Assembly: GCA_002375465.1 (NCBI GenBank)
Contig: DFLT01000005.1
Coordinates: forward strand, 124,001-188,000
Length of the DNA: 64,000 nucleotides
DNA from: Alphaproteobacteria bacterium UBA3612
GTDB lineage: Bacteria > Pseudomonadota > Alphaproteobacteria > Sphingomonadales > Sphingomonadaceae
Direction: 5' to 3'
Shown: positions 44,783-54,540 of the stretch, piece after piece
Layout of the letters: the number at the start of each line of letters is the position of its first letter
Numbering within the stretch: position 1 is the stretch's first letter
The notes under the pieces: model-generated
Told to the model about the DNA's origin: nothing
The model's database searches: none
Seen by the model: only the letters and a program-made list of their open reading frames with translations
Made by a program: the position numbers and the translations under genes

Positions 44783-46561
44783 ATGAGTGGTTTTGCCGGA
44801 TATCTCGAACGGGCAGGCGGTGCGGTTTCCGCGACAGAGCGTGCGCACCTCGATGCAGGCCTTGCAGGGCTCAGCCGCGATTCCCGCGATACCATCCGAA
44901 CGCTGCGCGCCGGGCGCGTTGCCCTGGCGGGCTATATCCTGACCCCCGGCAGCGCGCATCTGGAGCTTGGCGGCGACACCGCGACAATGATCGTTGGCGA
45001 CCCGGTTTACTGCGAATCCGATGATTCCGCCGCTGCCTCCCCTGCGGATGGTTTTGCCCGGCTGGCCGAATGTCTGGCGGGGCAGGGGGATGCGGCGCTT
45101 CTGCGGACGCGCGGAGAATTCGTGGCGGTCAGTTTGCGCGCCGACGGCAGCCTGCGCCTGGCGTCATCCCACTGCGGCACGCGGCCGCTGCACATCTACC
45201 AGGACGACGACCTCGTCGCCTTTGCCACCAATCAGCGGACGCTGGCGGCCATGCTGCCAACGCGTCTGCGGATGGACCCTATCTTTGCGGCGGAAATCCT
45301 GACGACCGGCACGCGCAGTTGCCGGGGCACGCCCTTTGCCGACACGATCCGCCTGCGCGATGCGGAAACGGTTACTGTCGACGATGCAGGGTTACGGCGC
45401 CGCCGGTGGTTTGACTGGGCCGATCTGCAGATTGCCGATCGTTCCTATGACGATACGCTGGACCTGATCGAGCGTCGTTTTCTCAACGCGGTTCGGCGCC
45501 GCCTGCGCAATACCGATGCGCGCACCTATGCCGCCCTTTCCGGCGGTCTCGACAGCCGCATGGTCGTGACCGCGCTCAGGAAACTGGGTGTTCCGGTTCG
45601 GACGCTCGCATTGGGCGGCCCCGGCTTTGCCGACAATGAACTCAGCAAGCTGGCGGCGCAGGCCCTCTCTACCGACCATCATATCTTTGCCGTCGATGCG
45701 GGACATGCGCTGACATATGCGCCGTTTTCCGGCCTCGTCGCCGCCAATATGCCGCGCGATCCGGGTGACGAAGCCGCACCGCTGTGGTTCGGCGATGGCG
45801 GCAGCGTCATGTGCGGCCATGTCTATATGGATACGCAGTCCATCGACCATTTCGCCACCGCGTCACCAGAAGCGCGCGCCGAGGAAATGATGAAGGAAAC
45901 GGAGGAAACGGCGAACCTTCTCGATGCGTCCACTCGCGACCGGAATCTCGCCGGTCTCGCCCGCCGCCTGCGCGAAGAATATCAGGACGCCGACCGCGCC
46001 CCGCCCGATAATCGCCAGCGCCTTTATCTGCTGCGTACCGATCAGCAATGGCATGCCGACGGCTGGTTCGAACATATCGACATCTTCCGCAGTGCGGAGT
46101 GCATGCCCTTTTTCGACGCCGATTATATCCGCGCTGTGATGGAAAGCCCGCCGGCACATTTCCTGATGCACCGGCTGCAGAACGACCTGCTGAACCGGCT
46201 CGACCCCGCCGCATATAATGTCCCATGGCAGGTCTATCCCGGGCATTTGCCCGGCCCCGCGCCATTGCCTGAGGGGCTTAGGAAACAGTGGGATTCCGGC
46301 GTGCGCGCGCGGGACATGTTTCGCCAGGCATGGCGGGAAAACCTCGACGCCCTCGCCGCTTCTCCCCGCCGCGACATTCGCAGGCCGATTGCCCGCACAC
46401 GCCTGGCCCTCGCGCGTATCCTGGTCCGTACACCGCTCTATCACCGGTTCTTCATCGAGCGGCTGGCGCTCTACGCCCGCTTCCTGCGCATCGTCCCCTT
46501 CACGCGGGCAACGATCAGCTTCGGGCCGGAAATCCCGCACGAACATTATCCGCCGAATTGA
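44783..46561 (+). CDS. Asparagine-synthase-like protein lacking the glutaminase cysteine
   Basis: A 592-residue protein with the two-domain plan of AsnB. The N-terminal Ntn-type domain starts MSGFAGYL: the Cys2 nucleophile of glutamine amidotransferases is replaced by Ser. The synthetase domain has the ATP-pyrophosphatase loop AALSGGLDSRMVV near residue 255. It can adenylate a carboxylate but probably needs free ammonia, or joins other amines. In polysaccharide loci such proteins are thought to amidate sugar acids; that is inference here. The ATG at 44783 has AAAGGG 6 bases upstream. Confidence 0.85.
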   Translation: MSGFAGYLERAGGAVSATERAHLDAGLAGLSRDSRDTIRTLRAGRVALAGYILTPGSAHLELGGDTATMIVGDPVYCESDDSAAASPADGFARLAECLAGQGDAALLRTRGEFVAVSLRADGSLRLASSHCGTRPLHIYQDDDLVAFATNQRTLAAMLPTRLRMDPIFAAEILTTGTRSCRGTPFADTIRLRDAETVTVDDAGLRRRRWFDWADLQIADRSYDDTLDLIERRFLNAVRRRLRNTDARTYAALSGGLDSRMVVTALRKLGVPVRTLALGGPGFADNELSKLAAQALSTDHHIFAVDAGHALTYAPFSGLVAANMPRDPGDEAAPLWFGDGGSVMCGHVYMDTQSIDHFATASPEARAEEMMKETEETANLLDASTRDRNLAGLARRLREEYQDADRAPPDNRQRLYLLRTDQQWHADGWFEHIDIFRSAECMPFFDADYIRAVMESPPAHFLMHRLQNDLLNRLDPAAYNVPWQVYPGHLPGPAPLPEGLRKQWDSGVRARDMFRQAWRENLDALAASPRRDIRRPIARTRLALARILVRTPLYHRFFIERLALYARFLRIVPFTRATISFGPEIPHEHYPPN

Positions 46562-46593
46562 CTTCCGGCCTTCGGGGGTCCATCTCTGTTCTC

Positions 46594-48636
<2,043 letters not shown>

Positions 48637-48712
48637 ATTGTAAAATTGTTAAATGAATATCAAAATACTAAACGAATTATCTGATAATCTGTACATGAAA
48701 ATAAACAGGTCG

Positions 48713-48730
48713 TGTAAGGGAACCCTTACA
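48713..48730. repeat. Inverted repeat in the AT-rich gap after thiC
   Basis: TGTAAGGG-AA-CCCTTACA has perfect 8-base arms. It has no T tract, so it is not a standard terminator; it could be an operator or a junction mark of the AT-rich patch. A further inverted repeat GACTATTT/AAATAGTC lies at 48782-48802 at the end of the HNH gene. Confidence 0.5.
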
Positions 48731-48772
48731 AAGGTACCGTTGTGGTTTTAAAATTGAAAACTAATAAATATT

Positions 48773-49603
48773 TTAGTTATTGACTATTTTTATCAAATAG
48801 TCTCTGATTTTATCACGGTTTAATCCATAGTGTGCCTTTCTATGGTCATTGGGGCATAGGGCGGCCACGTTGGCAAGCTCATCGGGACCTCCTTCGAAAA
48901 GCGGTATAATATGATGAGTTTCTAGATAGACCGCGCCGGTTTGCATCTTGAATCCGTCTTTGCCGCACAACTCGCAGCGGCCGTTCGCTCTTTCAAGCGC
49001 ACCCCTTCTAACCGCTGGGTCGCGCACGAAAACTAACCCTGAAGAACTGCGGCGGCCCAGCTTGAGCTTGTCGGACTGATCTATCTCGAACTGATCGACA
49101 AATTCGCGATTAAGAACACCGCGAACAAGCGTGTTTGCGCCCGTTGCCCAATCATATTTCGCTATAGTCCAAGGTTGAGCATCCAATTCTCGTGCCATCA
49201 CTCTGGACGGGGGAGAGCTTGCATCTACTTTATTACGCATTTTTCCATCTATAACAATTACACGAATTGCAAGATTTTGGTGGAGTGCCCTTTGTAGCGC
49301 CTCGTCCAACTTCATAGCGCGTTTCACCCAAGTGGGCTTTCCGGCATTTTCTCGAGCGTTCTCTCGAAAATTGTTATGCTGAACGATCAGGCCGTTTTCT
49401 TCTAGCATGTTCTCGTACCAGAGGTTTAAAATCGCTACCTTGCCCGGTTCAACAAAAGACCATTCGTAACAATATTTTGGATTTGCTTTGAAGCCACGAG
49501 GATCATTCGAACTATGGATCCAGTCGGTGGTGTCAAAGCCCGACTCTTCGGCTAAGTCAAATACATGAACTTTTCTCGTTGGTCTCAGTTCGTCTTTAAG
49601 CAT
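48773..49603 (-). CDS. HNH endonuclease family protein (probably acquired)
   Basis: A 276-residue protein. The last 75 residues form an HNH nuclease domain: zinc Cys pair RCELCGKDG, the core ETHHIIPLFEGG, then LANVAALCPNDHRKAHYG. The N-terminal 190 residues are of no family I recognise, with FVEPGKVAILNLWYEN and VKRAMKLDEALQRAL. N-terminal plus HNH architecture is common in restriction-type and modified-DNA-targeting nucleases. Base composition is far more AT-rich than the surrounding genes. Start ATG 49603 has GGGGA 5 bases upstream; an ATG at 49615 is possible. Confidence 0.82.
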   Translation of the reverse strand: MLKDELRPTRKVHVFDLAEESGFDTTDWIHSSNDPRGFKANPKYCYEWSFVEPGKVAILNLWYENMLEENGLIVQHNNFRENARENAGKPTWVKRAMKLDEALQRALHQNLAIRVIVIDGKMRNKVDASSPPSRVMARELDAQPWTIAKYDWATGANTLVRGVLNREFVDQFEIDQSDKLKLGRRSSSGLVFVRDPAVRRGALERANGRCELCGKDGFKMQTGAVYLETHHIIPLFEGGPDELANVAALCPNDHRKAHYGLNRDKIRDYLIKIVNN

Positions 49604-49643
49604 TGAAGTCCCCATACCAGCAATTCAAAGATAAGGCCTCGGC

Positions 49644-50054
49644 TTACCCCATATTCCGCGGGCGGCCGCCTTTTTTCCCATTCTCCCGCGCGGCGGCCGC
49701 CTTTGCCGCCGAGGACGTGCTGCCTGCCTTGCGCGCGGCCTCGCGCATCGAGGTTTTTGTGCCGAACATGCCGTGCATCAGGCCCGCGACGGTGTAGTCC
49801 ACGTCCAGCGACCTCCAGTGCAGGCCAAATCCCGCGCCCGCTACTTCGACGTCCGCCAGCGCCTCCGCGTCTGCTTCGCTCAGAAATTCCGCCAGACGGG
49901 GCGGGAATGCGAAGGTCGCACCATTGGTCAGATCGACGATCACCCGTTCTGCGTTCGGATCATAGCGGACGGCCGCTGCGCGTGGCTCTGTTCTCATCGC
50001 CAGTTCGCCTTCCGCTTTCGCGGCTTCGATCTGTGTATCCGACCAATGTGCCAT
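49644..50054 (-). CDS. DUF2442 domain-containing protein (first pair)
   Basis: A 136-residue protein. DUF2442 spans about residues 25-95: VRYDPNAERVIVDLTNGATF, then FPPRLAEFLSEADAEAL and FGLHWRSLDVDYTVAGLMHG. A basic Ala/Lys/Gly-rich tail (KAAAARENGKKGGRPRNMG) resembles DNA- or RNA-binding tails. DUF2442 has no known biochemical role. Its ATG overlaps the stop of the DUF4160 gene (TGATG), so they are translated together. Confidence 0.85.
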   Translation of the reverse strand: MAHWSDTQIEAAKAEGELAMRTEPRAAAVRYDPNAERVIVDLTNGATFAFPPRLAEFLSEADAEALADVEVAGAGFGLHWRSLDVDYTVAGLMHGMFGTKTSMREAARKAGSTSSAAKAAAARENGKKGGRPRNMG

Positions 50055-50272
50055 CAATCGCCTCCACGAATGTCGCGCCACGCCTGCAACAGGAATTCGC
50101 GGCGCCCCTTCACCTCGTACATCGCGGGCGTTTGGTGCGACGCTTTCCAATTTACTGCTCGTACCAATAGGGGCACTTCCTCGGGATGTTGCAAGTGGAT
50201 CTTCAATTCACCATCGCCGATCACATGGATGTGGGCCGGTAAATGGCCATCGGTGTAGATAACAAAACGCAT
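50054..50272 (-). CDS. DUF4160 domain-containing protein (first pair)
   Basis: A 72-residue protein of the DUF4160 family, with the conserved PAHIHVIGDGELKIHL and the late REFLLQAWRDI. The family is small, often encoded next to DUF2442, and is suspected of toxin-antitoxin-like behaviour; that is unproven. An AGGG stands directly before the ATG, an unusually short spacing. It is divergent from a paralogous pair on the other strand. Confidence 0.85.
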   Translation of the reverse strand: MRFVIYTDGHLPAHIHVIGDGELKIHLQHPEEVPLLVRAVNWKASHQTPAMYEVKGRREFLLQAWRDIRGGD

Positions 50273-50419
50273 TCCCTGCCCGCATTGATCGGAAAAACTA
50301 TAATAATCCGGCTTATCGCCGATGCCGGCTGATTCCCGCTATCAAACTCCTGACGGCGGTAACGAGCGCATGAAATTTTTGCTCGAACCTGCCGATGGTA
50401 CTTCGATAGGGAAAACGAC

Positions 50420-50662
50420 ATGCCAACCGTCCATCGTCAAAGCGGATATCGCTTCTTCTTTTACAGCCACGAGCCGAATGAGCCGCCGCATTTACATGTC
50501 GACAAGGGCGGGGGGTCGGCCAAGGTTTGGCTGCATGACGTATCGTTCGCGCGCACGTCGGGCTTCCGTCCAAAGGAACTGACTGCTATTCTAATTATAG
50601 TCCGCGAAAATCGCGAGGCGCTGTTGGAGGCTTGGCATGAGTATTTTGGCCCAGAAGGCTGA
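50420..50662 (+). CDS. DUF4160 domain-containing protein (second pair)
   Basis: An 80-residue protein: MPTVHRQSGYRFFFYSHEPN, then EPPHLHVDKGGGSAKVWL and ENREALLEAWHEYFG. This is the standard form of DUF4160. The stop lies inside the start of the following DUF2442 gene (26-base overlap), so the two are expressed as a unit. Shine-Dalgarno AGGG lies 8 bases upstream. Confidence 0.88.
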   Translation: MPTVHRQSGYRFFFYSHEPNEPPHLHVDKGGGSAKVWLHDVSFARTSGFRPKELTAILIIVRENREALLEAWHEYFGPEG

Positions 50663-50894
50663 TGAGCGCATTGCCGATGTGCGCTTCGATGAAAATCGCC
50701 TGATCGTCGACCTTCAGGATGGGCGGACTATTGCTGTTCCGCTTGCCTGGTATCCGCGCCTCTTCAATGCCAGCCACGCCGAACGTTGCGATTGGGAATT
50801 GGCAGGGGGGGGCTATGGTATTCACTGGCCCGCTATCGACGAAGACCTTTCGACGGAGGGCCTGTTACGGGGAGCCCCTGCACCCGCCCGGTAA
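50637..50894 (+). CDS. DUF2442 domain-containing protein (second pair)
   Basis: An 85-residue protein consisting only of DUF2442: VRFDENRLIVDLQDGRTIAV, PLAWYPRLFNAS and GIHWPAIDEDLSTEGLLRG. It matches the minus-strand DUF2442 protein but lacks the basic tail. Translated with the upstream DUF4160 gene. Confidence 0.88.
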   Translation: MSILAQKADERIADVRFDENRLIVDLQDGRTIAVPLAWYPRLFNASHAERCDWELAGGGYGIHWPAIDEDLSTEGLLRGAPAPAR

Positions 50895-50936
50895 CGGCTT
50901 TTCGGCGCCCGCTTTATCTGCGCAGGCGCCGTCCTC

Positions 50937-51053
50937 CTACTTATCCTTGATAACCGTACCCTTGGTCGAAGGATTGGAGACGTTCGTCTTCACCTTTTCC
51001 TTCTTCGGCTTCTTGGCTTCCTTATTGCCCTTGCGATTGTCGCCCTTACCCAT
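50937..51053 (-). CDS. Small highly basic protein (38 residues)
   Basis: MGKGDNRKGNKEAKKPKKEK followed by a short hydrophilic tail. Proteins starting MGKG(D/N)NR(K/Q)GNKE are seen in several alphaproteobacteria, with no known function; the composition suggests binding to nucleic acid or ribosomes. A strong GGAGGA lies 7 bases before the ATG at 51053. Confidence 0.75.
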   Translation of the reverse strand: MGKGDNRKGNKEAKKPKKEKVKTNVSNPSTKGTVIKDK

Positions 51054-51326
51054 GTGCTGATCCTCCGCGCCGGGCGCACGGCAGATGTGCGGGCCTACGG
51101 CGTCGGACTCTCTTACGCCGGCGCGCGGGCAAAGCGCACATGAATTCTTGCTGCCGCAGGTCGTGCCCCCATCCCTTTCGGCCTCTGTCGCGGCCATGCG
51201 GACGCGCGGGATTGCGCCGGGTCCGGCGGCCCGGCCCGCCGCCATCGCCGCATTCGGCTTGCAAAATAGGATTTTTCCTGTCTTCTGGTACGTCTCCTTC
51301 GATTGTTGCGAACAGGGAGCATCCCC

Positions 51327-52193
51327 ATGACCTCTCATCCCAGGACCCCGGCGGCACAGCCCGGCGAACCCGACCGCTTTGCCCGTTTCAACCTGACGCC
51401 AGAGGAACGCGCGCTGGTGCTGGGCGGGGCAGGGACAGGCTCACAGACGGGGGAAACGGCGAGGGCGCGGGCAGGCGCGGATACGCCGCCGCGGACTCCC
51501 GAGCCGCCGCACGACCATGCCGACGCGGATCTGAACCCCACGACCGGCCGCCGGGCGCGCCCGCTGCAGGAGGATGGTACCCCTTTCGCGCCTGCCACCC
51601 CGGCGCCGCGCGTCGATGGCTGGACGCCCGAACGGCAGCGGCGCTTTATTGAGGCGCTGTCCGAAACCGGCTCTGTCGCCGATGCCTGCCGCACCGTCGG
51701 CATGGGGCGCTCCTCCGCCTATGAACTGCGCCGCCGTGCGGACGGCGAACAGTTTGCTGAGGCGTGGGACGCCGCCCGCGCACAGGCCTGTCACGCCCTG
51801 CTCGACACGCTGATGGACCGGGCGATGAACGGGCAAAGCGAACAGGTCTATGATGCGTCCGGTTCGCTGCGCGGGGAACGCCGCCGTTTCGATAATCGCC
51901 TGGGCCAGTGGCTGCTGCGCCATCTGGACCCTGTCCGGTTCGGTGCGCTCGCCGATGTGCAGATCGACGGCGTACAGGATTCCCCCCGCCGCGCCCGCCG
52001 CCGCTTTCCCGCCATCCTGTCGGGCCTGTTCCGCACCCCCGCCGCGCCGGAACCGGACACTCCCTCGCCCGACGCGTCCCGCACCCCTGCGCCCACTCCA
52101 GCCCGCACGCCCCCACGCGTGTACGTGCCCGGGCACACACCCCCGCACGCACACCCGCCCACACCCCCACGCGCGCCCGCACACACGCGCTGA
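51327..52193 (+). CDS. HTH protein with a Pro/His/Thr-rich C-terminal tail
   Basis: A 288-residue protein. The central part (about 85-150) holds a helix-turn-helix of the terminase-small-subunit-like kind (DGWTPERQRRFIEALSETGS, VADACRTVGMGRSSAYELRR). Similar genes are single chromosomal copies in many sphingomonads, and no phage genes lie nearby. The N-terminus has low-complexity Pro/Thr/Arg. The last 60 residues are repetitive Pro/Thr/His/Arg. The ATG at 51327 has GGGAG 7 bases upstream. Likely DNA-binding; target unknown. Confidence 0.7.
   Translation: MTSHPRTPAAQPGEPDRFARFNLTPEERALVLGGAGTGSQTGETARARAGADTPPRTPEPPHDHADADLNPTTGRRARPLQEDGTPFAPATPAPRVDGWTPERQRRFIEALSETGSVADACRTVGMGRSSAYELRRRADGEQFAEAWDAARAQACHALLDTLMDRAMNGQSEQVYDASGSLRGERRRFDNRLGQWLLRHLDPVRFGALADVQIDGVQDSPRRARRRFPAILSGLFRTPAAPEPDTPSPDASRTPAPTPARTPPRVYVPGHTPPHAHPPTPPRAPAHTR
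52085..52190 (+). repeat. Low-complexity C/A-rich repeat encoding the tail of the HTH protein
   Basis: Imperfect units rich in CCC, CAC and CGC run to the stop codon and encode repeats of Pro, Thr, His and Ala. The repeat unit is not regular, so it is best called low-complexity sequence. Confidence 0.65.
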
Positions 52194-52228
52194 GTGTGCA
52201 CTTTGTCCGGTTCGGGGCAGTGTCCGGT

Positions 52229-52927
52229 TCAGCCTTCGCCGTCCAGTTCGGGATAATAGCGGAATATGCCCTCGCCAAAGGGCAGGCAGCGGTCGCTGGC
52301 GAAATAATCCCTCAGCTCGGGCAGGGCGGCGATGCGGTCCCAATGGGTGAACACGGTGGGATAATCGCCGCTCAGCGCGACCATGCGCCGGGGAAAGGCG
52401 TGGTTCAGCCCGCTCATCAGGACAAAGAACCCCGTATCGGCATAGCTCCACCGGTCGCCGCCGAAATATTCGGCGCCGCCCAGCGCCTTGGTGAAATGGT
52501 CCAGGAATTTGGGGATGCGCTGTTCGCGAAACACGGTGGCGGCACGCTTTGCCTCCGCCTTCTGATCGTCATAATAGGCGCTGGCGTCGACCGGGTGGTG
52601 CGTATCGTGCGCCTCTGCCGTCACGTCCATGATCGTCAGCATCAATTGGCTGGTCCAGAACCGTCCCTTCACATCGTCGGGTGCCAGTCCGTGCCGCTCG
52701 CCCAGGAACATCAATATATTGGCCGTCTGCGCGATCACCAATTCGCCATTATCCAGCCAGGGCGGCGCAAAGGGCGGCGTGCGGGAATAGCTGTCCCGCT
52801 TCGCCCACACATCGGCGCCATCCTCTCGCCCTCGCTCGCGATAGGCGATGCCGCCCGCCTCCAGCGCAATGCGCACGAACTCACCGCGTCCCGGAATGCC
52901 GGGCCAGTACCAGAAATCATATGTCAT
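52229..52927 (-). CDS. Glutathione S-transferase family protein
   Basis: A 232-residue protein. The N-terminal thioredoxin-like domain starts MTYDFWYWPGIPGRGEFVRI, with YWPGIPGRG in the place of the glutathione-binding site. The motif for glutamyl binding reads LDNGELVIAQTANILMFLGE. The C-terminal helical domain has GGAEYFGGDRWSYADTGFFV. It detoxifies electrophiles or acts in redox exchange. Start 52927 has GAGG 7 bases upstream, favoured over an earlier ATG at 52951. Confidence 0.9.
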   Translation of the reverse strand: MTYDFWYWPGIPGRGEFVRIALEAGGIAYRERGREDGADVWAKRDSYSRTPPFAPPWLDNGELVIAQTANILMFLGERHGLAPDDVKGRFWTSQLMLTIMDVTAEAHDTHHPVDASAYYDDQKAEAKRAATVFREQRIPKFLDHFTKALGGAEYFGGDRWSYADTGFFVLMSGLNHAFPRRMVALSGDYPTVFTHWDRIAALPELRDYFASDRCLPFGEGIFRYYPELDGEG

Positions 52928-53004
52928 GGGGGTGCCTCGATTCTTGTCCATGCTAAGCCTAACGGCCGGAACCCCGATCGGTGTCCGGCGAAGGGAGGCG
53001 CGGC

Positions 53005-53793
53005 ATGGCCATTCATATCGGTGTCGGCGGGTGGACCTATGCCCCTTGGCGGAACAATTTCTATCCCGGTGACCTCAGGCAAAAGGACGAGCTGTCCTAT
53101 GCCACGGCGCATCTTACCGGGCTGGAAATCAACGGCACCTATTACCGCCTGCAAAAGCCGGACAGCTTCGCCAAATGGGCGGCGGCGGCGCCCGATGGAT
53201 TTCGTTATGCGGTAAAGGCGTCCCGCTATGCCACCAACCGCAAGAACCTCGCCGAAGCGGGGGAGGCGGTGGCCAAATTCTGCGGCCAGGGGCTGGTGGA
53301 ACTGGGCGACCGGCTGGGGCCGATCCTGTGGCAGCTGGCACCGACCAAGCGTTTCGACCCGGACGAGATCGCCGCCTTTCTCGATCTGCTGCCGGCGCGG
53401 CAGGACGGCTGCACCCTCCGACATGCGCTGGAGGTGCGGCACGACAGTTTCGCCTGCGACGCCTTCGTCGATCTGATGCGCGACCGCGGCCATGCCATCG
53501 TCGTCGCCGATCACCCCGATTATCCGCAGATCGCGGATCTGTCGGCGGATTTCGTCTATGCCAGGGTGATGCGGGCAGAGGCGCAGCAGCCCGCCGGCTA
53601 TACCGACGCCGCCCTGTCCGAATGGGCGCAGCGGGCACATAGCTGGGCCGATGGCCATGCACCGCAGGGCCTGGCCTATCAATCGGCCTGCGAACCGGCC
53701 CGCTCCTCTGGCCGCGACGTGTTCCTGTTCTTCATCGGCGCCGCCAAGGAGCGCAACCCCGCCGCCGCCATGGCTTTGATCGAGGCATTATAG
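53005..53793 (+). CDS. DUF72 domain-containing protein (YecE-like)
   Basis: A 262-residue TIM-barrel protein: MAIHIGVGGWTYAPWRNNFY, then LTGLEINGTYYRLQKPDSFAKWA and ALEVRHDSF. DUF72 proteins are widespread and lack a confirmed function. A GGGAGG lies 6 bases before the ATG at 53005. It is divergent from the glutathione transferase. Confidence 0.9.
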   Translation: MAIHIGVGGWTYAPWRNNFYPGDLRQKDELSYATAHLTGLEINGTYYRLQKPDSFAKWAAAAPDGFRYAVKASRYATNRKNLAEAGEAVAKFCGQGLVELGDRLGPILWQLAPTKRFDPDEIAAFLDLLPARQDGCTLRHALEVRHDSFACDAFVDLMRDRGHAIVVADHPDYPQIADLSADFVYARVMRAEAQQPAGYTDAALSEWAQRAHSWADGHAPQGLAYQSACEPARSSGRDVFLFFIGAAKERNPAAAMALIEAL

Positions 53794-53828
53794 ATGGCAC
53801 CGAAACCGCGCCGCGGCGTTGCCGCCTT

Positions 53829-54449
53829 ATGAAAAAGAAATTTTTGCTGCTATCCGCCCTCGCCCTGGCGCCCCTCCTCGGCGCCTGCGCCGAAGAGGCC
53901 CCGGTCCCGGAAACCGCGCCTGTTGAAGATGCAACAGCAGAAGCGCCACCGCCGGAACCGGCTCCGGCCGCGGCCTCTGCCCCGGCCAAGACAGACGATA
54001 CCCTCTCGGTCATGGGTTGGAACGGCATCCAGTTGGGCGAAGCGCCGGGCAGTGCCGCCGCCGACCTGGGCTTCGCCGATGATGGCAGCTACACCGACAG
54101 CTGCCGTATCTGGAGCGCCGAGGACGTTCCCGGCGTCTATCTGATCGTCGAACAATTCGATGTCGGCCCGCCAGTTGTCGCCCGCGTCTCCAGCTCCGGC
54201 GACCCCGAGACCTCGCTTCGCACGGCTGAGGGTATAATGGTTGGCTCGACAGAGGAGGAGGTGCGCGCCGCCTATGATCCAGTGGGTGAACAGCCACACA
54301 AATATGATCCGGCGCCCGCAAAGAATCTTGTCTGGGGGCCAGAGGGAAGCGCCTCGGCCTTGCGTTTCGAAATCGGCGAGGATGGTCGTGTTATGGCTCT
54401 TCACGCCGGCATCAGTCCGACGCTGGGTTATGTCGAGCGCTGCTCATGA
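53829..54449 (+). CDS. Hypothetical lipoprotein
   Basis: A 206-residue lipoprotein with lipobox LGAC (Cys20), followed by a Pro/Ala/Glu linker (about 21-55) and a periplasmic domain of about 150 residues with two halves that include GIQLGEAPGSAAADLGF and GIMVGSTEEEVRAAYD. This spacing resembles small domains that appear in outer membrane lipoproteins and in BamE-like folds, but no assignment can be made. It lies between DUF72 and ku. Confidence 0.8.
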   Translation: MKKKFLLLSALALAPLLGACAEEAPVPETAPVEDATAEAPPPEPAPAAASAPAKTDDTLSVMGWNGIQLGEAPGSAAADLGFADDGSYTDSCRIWSAEDVPGVYLIVEQFDVGPPVVARVSSSGDPETSLRTAEGIMVGSTEEEVRAAYDPVGEQPHKYDPAPAKNLVWGPEGSASALRFEIGEDGRVMALHAGISPTLGYVERCS

Positions 54450-54540
54450 CCGTCCCGGTCTCCACACACAGGGAGGTAGTTTCAGCCAGGGAACACTTCG
54501 CCGTGTGGCGACTTGACTGCTCTAATTAGGGGAATTTGGC

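Noticed and set aside
54484..54511. GGAAC upstream of ku as an EcfG promoter
   Set aside because: At 16-17 bases distance the sequence is ACTT/CTTG, not CGTT, so the -10 element is missing.
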